NCBI GenBank assembly: GCA_964431965.1
Contig: CAYSLU010000123.1
Location: forward strand, 1-11,379
Length of the DNA stretch: 11,379 bases
Source of the DNA: CAYSLU01 sp964431965
GTDB taxonomy: Bacteria; Verrucomicrobiota; Kiritimatiellia; CAIKKV01; CAYSLU01
Direction: 5' to 3'
The position numbers and the translations under genes are program-made. Positions within the stretch are counted from its first letter, which is position 1. Every line of letters begins with the position of its first letter. Shown in pieces: positions 4,723 through 11,326 of this stretch. The notes under the pieces are model-generated. The model ran no database searches, had not been told where the DNA came from, and saw only the letters and a list, made by a program, of their open reading frames with translations.

Positions 4723-5916
4723 TCAGCTCCCGACGGGCAGAAACGTCCACGTGTTGGGCAGGTGGAAGACGCCCTTGGCGCCGCCGGCGTCCTTCACGAC
4801 GAACGGGTGCAGATCCTCCTGGCGGTGGTACTGCACCGTGTGATCCCACGAGTGCACGGCGAGCGACAGGAAGAACTTGCCGGCCATCAGCGCCAGGGGT
4901 TCGATGCGCAACCGGATAGTCCCCTCGCCCTCGAGCGACGGGATGGGGACGTTTTCGATCTGGGTGTTCGACCCGAACACGTAGAACCCGTTTCCGGTCT
5001 TGATGTTGAATCCGAAGACCGGCCGCTCTACTCGCTGGCGGGCCCGGTATGCGATCTCGACGTCCATCCGGCCGCCCGTGCGGAACGTCGCCGTCTCGCC
5101 GCCCGCCTCGTCGCACATCCGCACCCCGCGGATCTCCACGTCGCGCGTGCCATGCTCTTCGACGTTGAGGGATCCGATGCGCACCATGTAGGACTTCAAG
5201 TAATCGAAGATCACGGACGACGGCTCGCCCTGCCGGATCAGCTTCCCGTCGTGGATCAGCAGCACCTCGTCGCAGAACTCCTCCACCGTCTCCAGCGCGT
5301 GCGACACGAGGAGGATGGTCTTGCCCCGCTTCTGGAACTCGCGGATGCGGCCCAGGCACTTCATCTGGAACGCGGCGTCGCCAACCGCCAGCACCTCATC
5401 GATCAGCAGGATATCCGGGTTCATCTCGATGGCCACGGCAAAGGCCAGGCGCACGTACATGCCGCTCGAGTAATGCTTCACCGGCATATCGATGAACTCG
5501 CGAAGGCCCGAGAAGTCCACGATCTGGTCGAACCGGCGCGCGACATCCGCCTTCGGGATCCCGAGAATGGCGGCGTTCAGGAAGACGTTTTCACGCCCGG
5601 ACAGGTCCGGGTGGAACCCGGCGCCCAGTTCCAGCAACGAGGAAATGCGGCCCTCGGCGCGCACGTGCCCCTCGGTCGGGGTGATCGTGCCCGCGACGAG
5701 GCCGAGCATGGAGCTCTTGCCGGCTCCGTTGGGCCCGATCACGCCCACCGTCTTCCCGCGCGGCACGGTGAACGAGACGTCGCGCAGCGCCCAGAACCCC
5801 TCCGGCGGCCGGCTCCGGAACCAGTCGGTGACGGAGCCCAGCAACGTCGGCGTACCCACGCCGCTCCGCCGGTACCACTTGCCCAGCCCGACCGCCTCGA
5901 TCGCCGCCGTCGTCAT
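4723..5916 (-). CDS. Polysaccharide ABC exporter ATPase, Wzt/TagH type with C-terminal sugar-binding-like domain
   Basis: A 397-residue protein. The ATPase part (1 to about 240) has Walker A GPNGAGKS (61-68), the exporter-type stretch LLELGAGFHPDLSGREN (94-110), signature YSSGM (149-153), Walker B ILLIDE (169-174) and switch His206 (LLVSHA). These features are typical of ATPases for O-antigen, teichoic-acid and capsule exporters. Residues about 245-397 form a beta-rich extension (FGFNIKTGNGFYVFGSNT, HSWDHTVQYHRQEDL, ending NTWTFLPVG), which matches the C-terminal carbohydrate-binding domain of Wzt proteins that recognise the modified end of a finished chain. It would therefore power export of a capped polysaccharide across the inner membrane with the preceding permease. 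Its ATG at 5916 overlaps the permease stop by 4 nt. A longer open frame upstream of this start only shadows the permease. Confidence 0.93.
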   Translation of the reverse strand: MTTAAIEAVGLGKWYRRSGVGTPTLLGSVTDWFRSRPPEGFWALRDVSFTVPRGKTVGVIGPNGAGKSSMLGLVAGTITPTEGHVRAEGRISSLLELGAGFHPDLSGRENVFLNAAILGIPKADVARRFDQIVDFSGLREFIDMPVKHYSSGMYVRLAFAVAIEMNPDILLIDEVLAVGDAAFQMKCLGRIREFQKRGKTILLVSHALETVEEFCDEVLLIHDGKLIRQGEPSSVIFDYLKSYMVRIGSLNVEEHGTRDVEIRGVRMCDEAGGETATFRTGGRMDVEIAYRARQRVERPVFGFNIKTGNGFYVFGSNTQIENVPIPSLEGEGTIRLRIEPLALMAGKFFLSLAVHSWDHTVQYHRQEDLHPFVVKDAGGAKGVFHLPNTWTFLPVGS

Positions 5917-6719
5917 AGGATGTCCGAGAAGTAGCGCTGCGAGCGCCGGAACATGCTGTACGCCAGGGCGAACAGCAGGGCCGGCCAGACCCAGCCAGCC
6001 ACGCTGCCGGCGCTCCACGGGAAGCTCTCCGCCGGAACCTGGAGCGCACGGTAGGCCGTGATGATCGCCGACAGCGGGTTCAGCATGTAGAGGTCGCCGA
6101 TCCACGGGTAGCTGCGCGCCATCTCCTGCACAAAGGAGAGCGGATACATCACCGGGCTCACGAAGAACCAGGCGCTCAGCAGCAGGCCCGTCAGGTGCGG
6201 CGTATCGCGGAAATAGACGTTCGCCGTCGACACAAGCAGCACGAGCGCCAGGTTGAACAGCGCATGGTAGAGCACCACCGCCGGGAGCGCGACCGTCCAG
6301 AGACTCAGCGCCGACCCCTGCAAGGCGAGGATCACCGCCAGCAGCGCGAACTGAACGAACAGCGTGATGACAAAGTTGACCAGCGAGGAGAGCACAACGG
6401 ACACGGGCAGGATGATGCGAGGGAAGAAGACCTTCTTCACGAGGTTGGCGTTGCCCGTGAAGCAGACCGACCCCGCGTTGATGCACTGCACCGTGAACTG
6501 CCACGCGAAGACGCCGATGATGATGTCCTCGAATGGGATCGGCACCCGGCGCCCGGCGAGCAGACGCAGGAAGAAGATGTAGATCACCGCCATGAACAGC
6601 GGATTGAGGACGGTCCACAGGAAGCCCACGGCCGAGCCCCGGTAGCGGCTCTTCAGGTCGCGCCCCACCAGGTTTCCCAGCAGGTCTCGGTGCGCCAGGA
6701 TGGATCCGATCGCGCTCAT
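5913..6719 (-). CDS. Polysaccharide ABC exporter permease, Wzm/TagG type (ABC-2)
   Basis: A 268-residue inner-membrane protein of the usual length for this family. The N-terminus carries the family hallmark LVGRDLKSRYRGSAVGFLW (17-35), which precedes the first membrane span. Six hydrophobic segments follow at roughly 33-54, 64-85, 103-133, 140-160, 174-195 and 240-260. PVMYPLSFV, then YMLNPLSAIITAYR before the last span, is another conserved ABC-2 feature. It forms the channel through which a lipid-linked polysaccharide is moved to the periplasm, driven by the ATPase that follows. ATGA overlaps with the gene before and the gene after show translational coupling. Start at 6719 is supported by AGAGG a few bases upstream. 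Confidence 0.93.
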   Translation of the reverse strand: MSAIGSILAHRDLLGNLVGRDLKSRYRGSAVGFLWTVLNPLFMAVIYIFFLRLLAGRRVPIPFEDIIIGVFAWQFTVQCINAGSVCFTGNANLVKKVFFPRIILPVSVVLSSLVNFVITLFVQFALLAVILALQGSALSLWTVALPAVVLYHALFNLALVLLVSTANVYFRDTPHLTGLLLSAWFFVSPVMYPLSFVQEMARSYPWIGDLYMLNPLSAIITAYRALQVPAESFPWSAGSVAGWVWPALLFALAYSMFRRSQRYFSDIL

Positions 6720-7462
6720 TTCGCCTCTGCCCGGCGGTCCCGGATCACGCGCGCCGGCATGCCGACGGCGACGGCGTAGTCGGGGATGTCGGACGTGACC
6801 ACGGCCCCCGCCCCCACGATGGCATGGCTGCCCACCCGCACCCCGTCCAGCACCTTGGCCCCCGCGCCGAACCAGCAGTTCTGCCCGGCTTCGATGCCCC
6901 GGGACGACCGCCCCTGCTGGCCGATCGCCACGTCGAGCTGCTCGCTGTCATGCCCGCCGCCGATGAGGTAGCAGTAGGCCGCGAGCAGCGTGTCCGCGCC
7001 GATCGCCACGCGGCTGCCGGAGAAGACCTCGCAGTTGAACCCGATGTTCACCCGGTCGCCGAGCTCGATGTCGCCGTTCTTGCAGCTCAGGATCGAGTTG
7101 CGCCCCAGGAACACGCCGCTGCCGATCCGGATTCCGACGTTGTCCCGGCCCTTGGCGTCAATCAGGCAGTTGTCGTCGATCGTCACGCCGTCGCCGATCC
7201 GGATCTTATGCGGGTGGCGCAGGACGACGTTCGCCCCGAACACCACGTTCCGCCCGCACCGGCCGAGCAGCAGCGGGTAGAGCTTCGCTCGCAGCAGCAG
7301 CCCCAGCGCGCCGGGCATCCCCGAGCAGAGCATGGCGATCAGCTCGTACCGCAGCAACGGGCCCAGGCCGCGCCGCCCGACGACCAGATCCTGATAGACC
7401 GCCGCCTTGGACCGCGACGGATCCGCGACTTCCTTCTGGATGACCACGCTTTCCCGGTTCAT
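6716..7462 (-). CDS. Left-handed beta-helix acyltransferase (hexapeptide family)
   Basis: A 248-residue protein with a helical N-terminal third (LLRYELIAMLCSGMPGALG, LLLRAKLYPLLLG) and then hexapeptide repeats from about residue 65 to the end: IRIGDGVTIDDNCLIDA, IELGDRVNIGFNCEVFSG, WFGAGAKVLDGVRVGSHAIV and the usual end IPDYAVAVGMPARVI. GGGHDS carries the likely catalytic His. Members acetylate sugars or serines; here the gene lies directly before the exporter genes, so O-acetylation of the exported glycan or a precursor is likely. I chose the ATG at 7462, four bases after the epimerase stop. A longer form beginning with TTG at 7507 would overlap the epimerase by 41 nt and adds residues that do not look conserved. 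No strong ribosome site is seen for either; coupling to the upstream gene is likely. Confidence 0.88.
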   Translation of the reverse strand: MNRESVVIQKEVADPSRSKAAVYQDLVVGRRGLGPLLRYELIAMLCSGMPGALGLLLRAKLYPLLLGRCGRNVVFGANVVLRHPHKIRIGDGVTIDDNCLIDAKGRDNVGIRIGSGVFLGRNSILSCKNGDIELGDRVNIGFNCEVFSGSRVAIGADTLLAAYCYLIGGGHDSEQLDVAIGQQGRSSRGIEAGQNCWFGAGAKVLDGVRVGSHAIVGAGAVVTSDIPDYAVAVGMPARVIRDRRAEAK

Positions 7463-7466
7463 GTCG

Positions 7467-8483
7467 TCACAACCAGCCGTGCTCTTTATACCAGCGAGCG
7501 GTCTCAATCAACCCCGCTTCGTTCGACCGCGCCGGCGTGAACCCGAGGCGGTCCCGCAGCTTGCGCGTGTTGAAGGCGCGGTCCTTGGTGAAGAAGGCCA
7601 CCCGGCGGCGGTAGATCGGGGGCGACAGCCGCAGCGGCCGGCACAGGGCCTCGCACACGTCCGCCGCCAGGAAGAACGGCCACGCGGGAAGCCGGACAAC
7701 CCGCGTGCGCCGCCCGAGCGCGCCGGCGATCACGCGCCCCATCTGCTCCAGCGTCACCGGCTCGGGGTTCCCGCATATGAACGCCTCGCCCGCCGCCGCG
7801 GGGTGTACGGCCGCCACGATCATCGCGTCCGCCAGGTCCTCCACGTGGATCAGGTGGTAGAGGCAGCGCCCCCGGCCGAGCAGGATGAACACCGGCTTGG
7901 CCGCCATCCGGAACACCTTCAGCAGACGGCGGTCGCCCGGCCCGTAGATCGCCGCCGGCCGGATGATCGTGAACGGCAGCCCGCGGGCTCCGGCGAAGTC
8001 GCGGAGCCACAGCTCGGCCTCCGCCTTGGTTCGCTGGTAGATATCGCCCGGCGCGAACGGGTGCGTCTCATCGGCCGGCGGGTGCTCGATGTGGCCGTGC
8101 ACGCCCACCGTGGAGACGTGCACGAACCGCTGGAACCCCGGCTCCCGGGCCGCGGCCTCGGCCAGGAGCTGCGTGCTGACCACGTGAACCTGGCGGTAGG
8201 TTTCATCCGACAGCCCGGCCTCGCGGTAGGCTGCGGCGACGTGGAACACGTGGGTGCAGCCGGGCACGGCCCGGGCCACCGTGCCGGGATCGAACACGTC
8301 GCCGCGCACCCACTCGACGGGAAGCCCCTCCAGCGACTCGATCCGGGACGACGGACGGGCGATGGCCCTCACCTGCGCGCCCGCTTCGCAGAGCTTGCGG
8401 ACGAGCACGGATCCGGTAAAGCCCGTGGCGCCGGTCACGAGGACACGGGAACCCTTGGGAAATGGCGCCATCGAGGAATTCAT
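7467..8483 (-). CDS. NAD-dependent sugar epimerase/dehydratase (extended SDR)
   Basis: A 338-residue protein with a complete extended short-chain dehydrogenase pattern: nucleotide-binding VLVTGATGFTG (GxxGxxG at 18-24), acidic GDVFD (61-65), HVAAAY (81-86), STVG with Ser124/Thr125, and the catalytic pair Tyr149-Lys153 (YQRTK). IIRPAAIYGPGD follows, as usual in this family. It probably epimerises, dehydrates or reduces a nucleotide sugar or a related hydroxysteroid-like substrate; the sequence alone does not settle which, but the neighbours favour a sugar precursor for the exported polysaccharide. Two in-frame ATGs (8483, 8471) are possible and neither has a Shine-Dalgarno. It begins 30 nt after the deacetylase stop. 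Confidence 0.88.
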   Translation of the reverse strand: MNSSMAPFPKGSRVLVTGATGFTGSVLVRKLCEAGAQVRAIARPSSRIESLEGLPVEWVRGDVFDPGTVARAVPGCTHVFHVAAAYREAGLSDETYRQVHVVSTQLLAEAAAREPGFQRFVHVSTVGVHGHIEHPPADETHPFAPGDIYQRTKAEAELWLRDFAGARGLPFTIIRPAAIYGPGDRRLLKVFRMAAKPVFILLGRGRCLYHLIHVEDLADAMIVAAVHPAAAGEAFICGNPEPVTLEQMGRVIAGALGRRTRVVRLPAWPFFLAADVCEALCRPLRLSPPIYRRRVAFFTKDRAFNTRKLRDRLGFTPARSNEAGLIETARWYKEHGWL

Positions 8484-8513
8484 GGTGCGGCGGCAACGCC
8501 TTGGCGCGAGATA

Positions 8514-9662
8514 CTAGCGCACGGCGTCCGGCGGCAGCAACGCTTTTGCCGGAGCGGCGGGGCTGGCCGCCGGCACCGTGAACCGCTGCGACGCGTGCAG
8601 CCGCAGCACGCGGTTGCGATCCCACAGCTCGACGCGGTAGGGCCGGCCGGCCGCAGACGAAGGGACCGCCCAGCGGAACGCGGCCGGCTGCTCGCCGGGC
8701 TCGGACTCCGGCAGCCACGCCACGGCTCTGCCGCCGCCCGCGCCGCCTTCCCAGCGGATGCACGGCGAGATCGGCACCGGCACGCCGGCGATGGAGACCT
8801 CATGCGTCAGCGCCAGCCGCCCGTCGGCCACCGCGGACGACGGCGCGGACACCCGGAACACCCGCCGCCCGCCGAACACGGATATGCGCGCGATTCTGAA
8901 GAGCCCGGCGCCCAGCTCGAGCCGCGCCACGCGATCCTCGCAGACCATCGCCGTCGTGAAGCCCGAGCGACGTACGGCCGCCTCGACGGCATCGCTCACC
9001 TGGCCGCCGGGATAGCAGAACGAGTCGGGGCGCGCCTTCAGGTGGTGCTTGATCTGGCGGTAGCATTCCCGGACATCCGGCCACGGATCCCGCGCCGCCG
9101 CCAAGTTGGCGTGCGTATGCCCGTGGGCGCCGAACGCCAGCGTGCCGCGCGCGCTCATCTCCTTCACCTCGCCCCACGTCAGGTACTCCGCCCCTTCCGC
9201 GGTCACGCGCTGGCCGGGCTCCTCCGCTATTCGAGCGGTCGTCAGGTACACGATGCCGCGGAAGCCGTACTTCCGGAGCAGCGGCTCGGCTTCCGTCAAG
9301 TTGTTGAGATAGCCGTCGTCGAACGTCAGAACGACCGGCCGGCGCGGCAGGGGGTTTCCCCATCTCCGGTTGGCCGCCAGGTCCGCGGGCAGAACCGAGC
9401 GGTATCCCGCTTCACGCAGGAACTTCAACTGCGCCTCGAAGTCCCGGGGGCTCACCCACCAGACGCTGTCCGCCTCCGGTCCGACCTTGTGGTACATGAG
9501 CACGGGAACGGTCAGCGTCCGGCTCCGCTCCCGCTGCAGCCCCCAGAGCCCGATGGCCGCCGATGCCAGGATGGCTGGCAACACCAGCTTCGCGATCCGA
9601 CGCCCCCACGTGCTTCGAATTACAGCGCCACTCATACTCCCCCCCCGCCGATCCCTGCTCAT
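8514..9662 (-). CDS. Membrane-anchored polysaccharide deacetylase (NodB/CE4) with extra C-terminal region
   Basis: A 382-residue protein. After a basic start comes one membrane segment (about 23-42, IAKLVLPAILASAAIGLWGL), uncleaved or a signal anchor. The NodB domain spans about 52-250: VPVLMYHKV entry, motif 1 TFDDG (113-117, catalytic base Asp115 and metal Asp116), motif 2 HGHTH (metal His180 and His184), and motif 3 RPDSFCYPGG (211-220). All metal ligands are present, so it should remove acetyl groups from N-acetylated sugars of a periplasmic polymer or of peptidoglycan. Residues about 255-382 form a beta-rich tail with no motif I recognise (PYRVELWDRNRVLRLH near its end), possibly a substrate-binding module. 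It follows the transglycosylase by 39 nt. Start is uncertain: ATG at 9662 has a weak GGA; ATG at 9635 has GGGAG only one base away. Confidence 0.9.
   Translation of the reverse strand: MSRDRRGGSMSGAVIRSTWGRRIAKLVLPAILASAAIGLWGLQRERSRTLTVPVLMYHKVGPEADSVWWVSPRDFEAQLKFLREAGYRSVLPADLAANRRWGNPLPRRPVVLTFDDGYLNNLTEAEPLLRKYGFRGIVYLTTARIAEEPGQRVTAEGAEYLTWGEVKEMSARGTLAFGAHGHTHANLAAARDPWPDVRECYRQIKHHLKARPDSFCYPGGQVSDAVEAAVRRSGFTTAMVCEDRVARLELGAGLFRIARISVFGGRRVFRVSAPSSAVADGRLALTHEVSIAGVPVPISPCIRWEGGAGGGRAVAWLPESEPGEQPAAFRWAVPSSAAGRPYRVELWDRNRVLRLHASQRFTVPAASPAAPAKALLPPDAVR
9639..9646 (-). repeat. G8 homopolymer at start of deacetylase
   Basis: Eight consecutive G on the minus strand, between the two candidate start codons of the deacetylase. 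If translation begins at the upstream ATG, slippage in this tract would shift the frame and switch the gene off. If it begins at the downstream ATG, slippage would only change the leader. It could also be a sequencing-sensitive spot. Confidence 0.5.
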
Positions 9663-9701
9663 CGCGTTCCGTCGCTCGCGCCCCAGCCCGCATCCCGTTC
9701 A

Positions 9702-10718
9702 TCACTTCGACGTCCCCATCGGCGCCGTCGGCGGCGGGAGGCGGTTCGGGTTGATGCCCTCGCGCAGCGACACGACGGCCATGACCTTCGGGACGTACAT
9801 CTGGGTCTCAAGCGGCAGGTCCGCCGCGACCTCCTCGAAGGTCTTTGCCCGCCGTTGCTTCAGCGCGCGGCCCACGCATCCCTCACCGGCGTTGTACGCG
9901 GCGATCGCCAGCGGCCAGGAGCCGAACTCGCCGTGCAGGAAGCGGAGATAGCGGGCCGCCGCCCGCGCGCTCTTGTGCGGGTTGGTCCGCTCGTCCAGGA
10001 CGCTCGTCCGCAGCCCCAGGCGCCGGGCCGTCGCGGGCATGAGCTGAAACAGGCCCAGCGCCCCGGAGGGGCTGCGGGCCCGGGGGTTCATCGAGGACTC
10101 CACCTCGGCCAGCCACACCCACTGGGGCGGAATCCCCTCGGAGACGAATATCTGCTTCAGCGACGGGACCAGCGAGCCGGAGTCCCGCGGAGCCGGGCGC
10201 TTGGCCAGCTTGCTCTGCCAGACCTGCTCGCTGCGGATCGCCCGGGCCACCCGCTGCGCGATCTCCGGCGTAGGCTTCGGCGCCAGGCGCGGCGGCGGGC
10301 GCGGCGACGGGCGCGGCGCGCCACCCGGCGCCGGCGCAGGCGGCTGGGCCGCCGGAGGCTGCAGGCGCTGAAGGATGTCGTCAGCGATGTCGAAGTAGTC
10401 CAGCCGCTGCCGAAGCCAATCCACGTAGGGCTGGCCCTCGGGCTGCCGGGCGAGGTAGTCGAGCGCGATTCGCGCCTGCGGCAGGAACGACGCCATCTCG
10501 CTGACGGAGTCCGTATGCAGGGCCTGCTGGGCGTTCTGCCAGAAGTCCTGCCAGTATTCCTGCGCCGAGACCCGGATTGCGTTCCCAAGCGGGCCCGTCG
10601 CCATGCTCTCCAGGGCGCCGGAGCCGTTCTCGAAGACGTCGATCAGGTCGGGCGATTCGTCCGCCGCCAGGGCGGGAAGCGCCGCGAGCGCCAGCAGCGC
10701 GGGGAGGCGGACGTTCAT
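9702..10718 (-). CDS. Secreted SLT-family lytic transglycosylase (MltD/Slt70-like domain)
   Basis: A 338-residue protein starting with a signal peptide (MNVRLPALLALAALPALA, cleavage near 18-19). Residues 20-120 are a helical region of no recognised family (EYWQDFWQNAQQAL, DWLRQRLDYFDIADDIL). A Pro-rich linker at 120-151 follows, then the SLT domain from about 180: the catalytic Glu is Glu207 in VESSMNPRARSPSGALG, then GLFQLMP (222-228) and AYNAGEG (274-280). These enzymes cut the glycan strand of peptidoglycan with formation of anhydromuramic acid. There is no LysM repeat, unlike MltD. Its place at the head of a polysaccharide export cluster suggests local wall opening for an assembly machine or general turnover. 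I chose the ATG at 10718; a TTG three codons earlier is possible. Confidence 0.92.
   Translation of the reverse strand: MNVRLPALLALAALPALAADESPDLIDVFENGSGALESMATGPLGNAIRVSAQEYWQDFWQNAQQALHTDSVSEMASFLPQARIALDYLARQPEGQPYVDWLRQRLDYFDIADDILQRLQPPAAQPPAPAPGGAPRPSPRPPPRLAPKPTPEIAQRVARAIRSEQVWQSKLAKRPAPRDSGSLVPSLKQIFVSEGIPPQWVWLAEVESSMNPRARSPSGALGLFQLMPATARRLGLRTSVLDERTNPHKSARAAARYLRFLHGEFGSWPLAIAAYNAGEGCVGRALKQRRAKTFEEVAADLPLETQMYVPKVMAVVSLREGINPNRLPPPTAPMGTSK
10286..10320 (-). repeat. 12-bp tandem repeat coding the Pro-rich linker
   Basis: Plus-strand units GGCGCGGCGGCG, GGCGCGGCGACG and a partial GGCGCGGCGCG follow each other directly. On the coding strand each unit gives a four-residue Arg/Pro step (RPSP, RPPP, R...). 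Since the unit is a multiple of three, changes in copy number would alter linker length without breaking the lytic transglycosylase frame. Confidence 0.7.
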
Positions 10719-10788
10719 GGGCGACAAGGATAGCCGGCCGAAGCCCTGATTTCCAGCGGAAGCGAGCCGCCCCGGCGGATTGGCGGGC

Positions 10789-11223
10789 CTACTTCTTCGG
10801 GACCGCGGCCGGCGCGTTGGTGGCCGGCGCGTCCGCCTTCGGCGCCGGAGCCGTCCCCGCGCCTTCCGAAACAGACGTCACGGTCCGGATGTGCGTCTTC
10901 TTCGTCTTCTCTCCGGACGGCGTCGTCTTCATGTGCGTGAAGCCCTTGCCCACCACGGTGACGGTCTTGCCGACGTACTTCTCCACTTCGGAGTCGTCCT
11001 TCGGCAGAACCACCAGCGCCCCGTCGTCCGTCTTGAGCACGAACTTGCCCTTTTCGTCTTTCGCCACCTTGCCGCTGAGGGTGATGTCCTCCATGGGCAT
11101 CTGCTTCAGCATCATCTTGGCGGGAGCCGCCTGCTGGTCGCCGGCCGCCGCCGCCGGCTTGTCCTGGGCCAGAACGGGAACCGCCAGTGCCGCCGCCAGG
11201 GAAATCGCCATCCAACCCTTCAT
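10789..11223 (-). CDS. Small secreted protein of unknown function
   Basis: A 144-residue protein with a clear signal peptide (MKGWMAISLAAALAVPVLA, cleavage before QD at 19/20). An Ala/Gln-rich spacer leads to a compact beta-rich core at about 38-116 (DITLSGKVAKDEKGKFVLKT, LVVLPKDDSEVEKYVGKTVT, then VVGKGFT). An Ala/Pro/Lys-rich tail at about 118-144 ends in PKK. The core, with GKV, FVL and VTVVGKG steps, looks like a small OB-fold of the kind seen in secreted bacterial proteins, but I cannot name a family. The start is firm: AGGAGG lies seven bases upstream, and a longer frame to 11364 would run through the promoter. It is the first gene after the promoter and lies 70 nt before the transglycosylase, so it may head the whole cluster. 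Confidence 0.82.
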   Translation of the reverse strand: MKGWMAISLAAALAVPVLAQDKPAAAAGDQQAAPAKMMLKQMPMEDITLSGKVAKDEKGKFVLKTDDGALVVLPKDDSEVEKYVGKTVTVVGKGFTHMKTTPSGEKTKKTHIRTVTSVSEGAGTAPAPKADAPATNAPAAVPKK

Positions 11224-11230
11224 CGTCCGT

Positions 11231-11236
11231 CCTCCT
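11231..11236 (-). promoter_or_regulatory. Ribosome binding site of the small secreted protein
   Basis: A perfect AGGAGG on the minus strand with a seven-base spacer to the ATG at 11223. It is the strongest ribosome site in the window and decides this start. Confidence 0.85.
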
Positions 11237-11257
11237 GCTGAGTGTCGCCCGCCACCC

Positions 11258-11273
11258 GCCCATACCCATGGGC
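11258..11273 (-). promoter_or_regulatory. Hairpin at the 5' end of the leader
   Basis: GCCCAT and ATGGGC form a perfect 6-bp stem around a four-base loop, just downstream of the predicted transcription start (about 11279). At the 5' end of an mRNA it could protect the message. Read on the plus strand the same stem is followed by ATTTTTC, so it could also be a weak plus-strand terminator, although no plus-strand gene precedes it. Confidence 0.35.
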
Positions 11274-11285
11274 ATTTTTCGCGCG

Positions 11286-11315
11286 AGAATACGCCCCCGT
11301 TCAACCCGCTGTCAA
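11286..11315 (-). promoter_or_regulatory. Sigma70-type promoter for the polysaccharide/transglycosylase cluster
   Basis: On the minus strand a perfect TTGACA (11310-11315) is followed after 18 nt by TATTCT (11286-11291), a fair -10 box. Transcription would start near 11279, leaving a leader of about 55 nt before the small secreted protein. No similarly good promoter stood out elsewhere in the right-hand gene block, so it may drive several of the genes downstream. Confidence 0.6.
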
Positions 11316-11326
11316 CACGCACCCCT

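Noticed and set aside
5917..6618. N-terminal extension of the ABC ATPase frame
   Set aside because: The open frame continues upstream, but it lies in the wrong frame over the permease; the ATG at 5916 with its ATGA overlap and normal Wzt length is the right start.
7463..7507. Longer acyltransferase beginning with TTG at 7507
   Set aside because: It would overlap the epimerase by 41 nt, uses a rare start and has no ribosome site; the ATG at 7462 follows the epimerase stop by 4 nt.
7407..10733. A plus-strand open frame of about 1100 codons
   Set aside because: Antisense shadow of four minus-strand genes with intact catalytic motifs. The translation is rich in Arg, Gln, His and Pro with no domain pattern.
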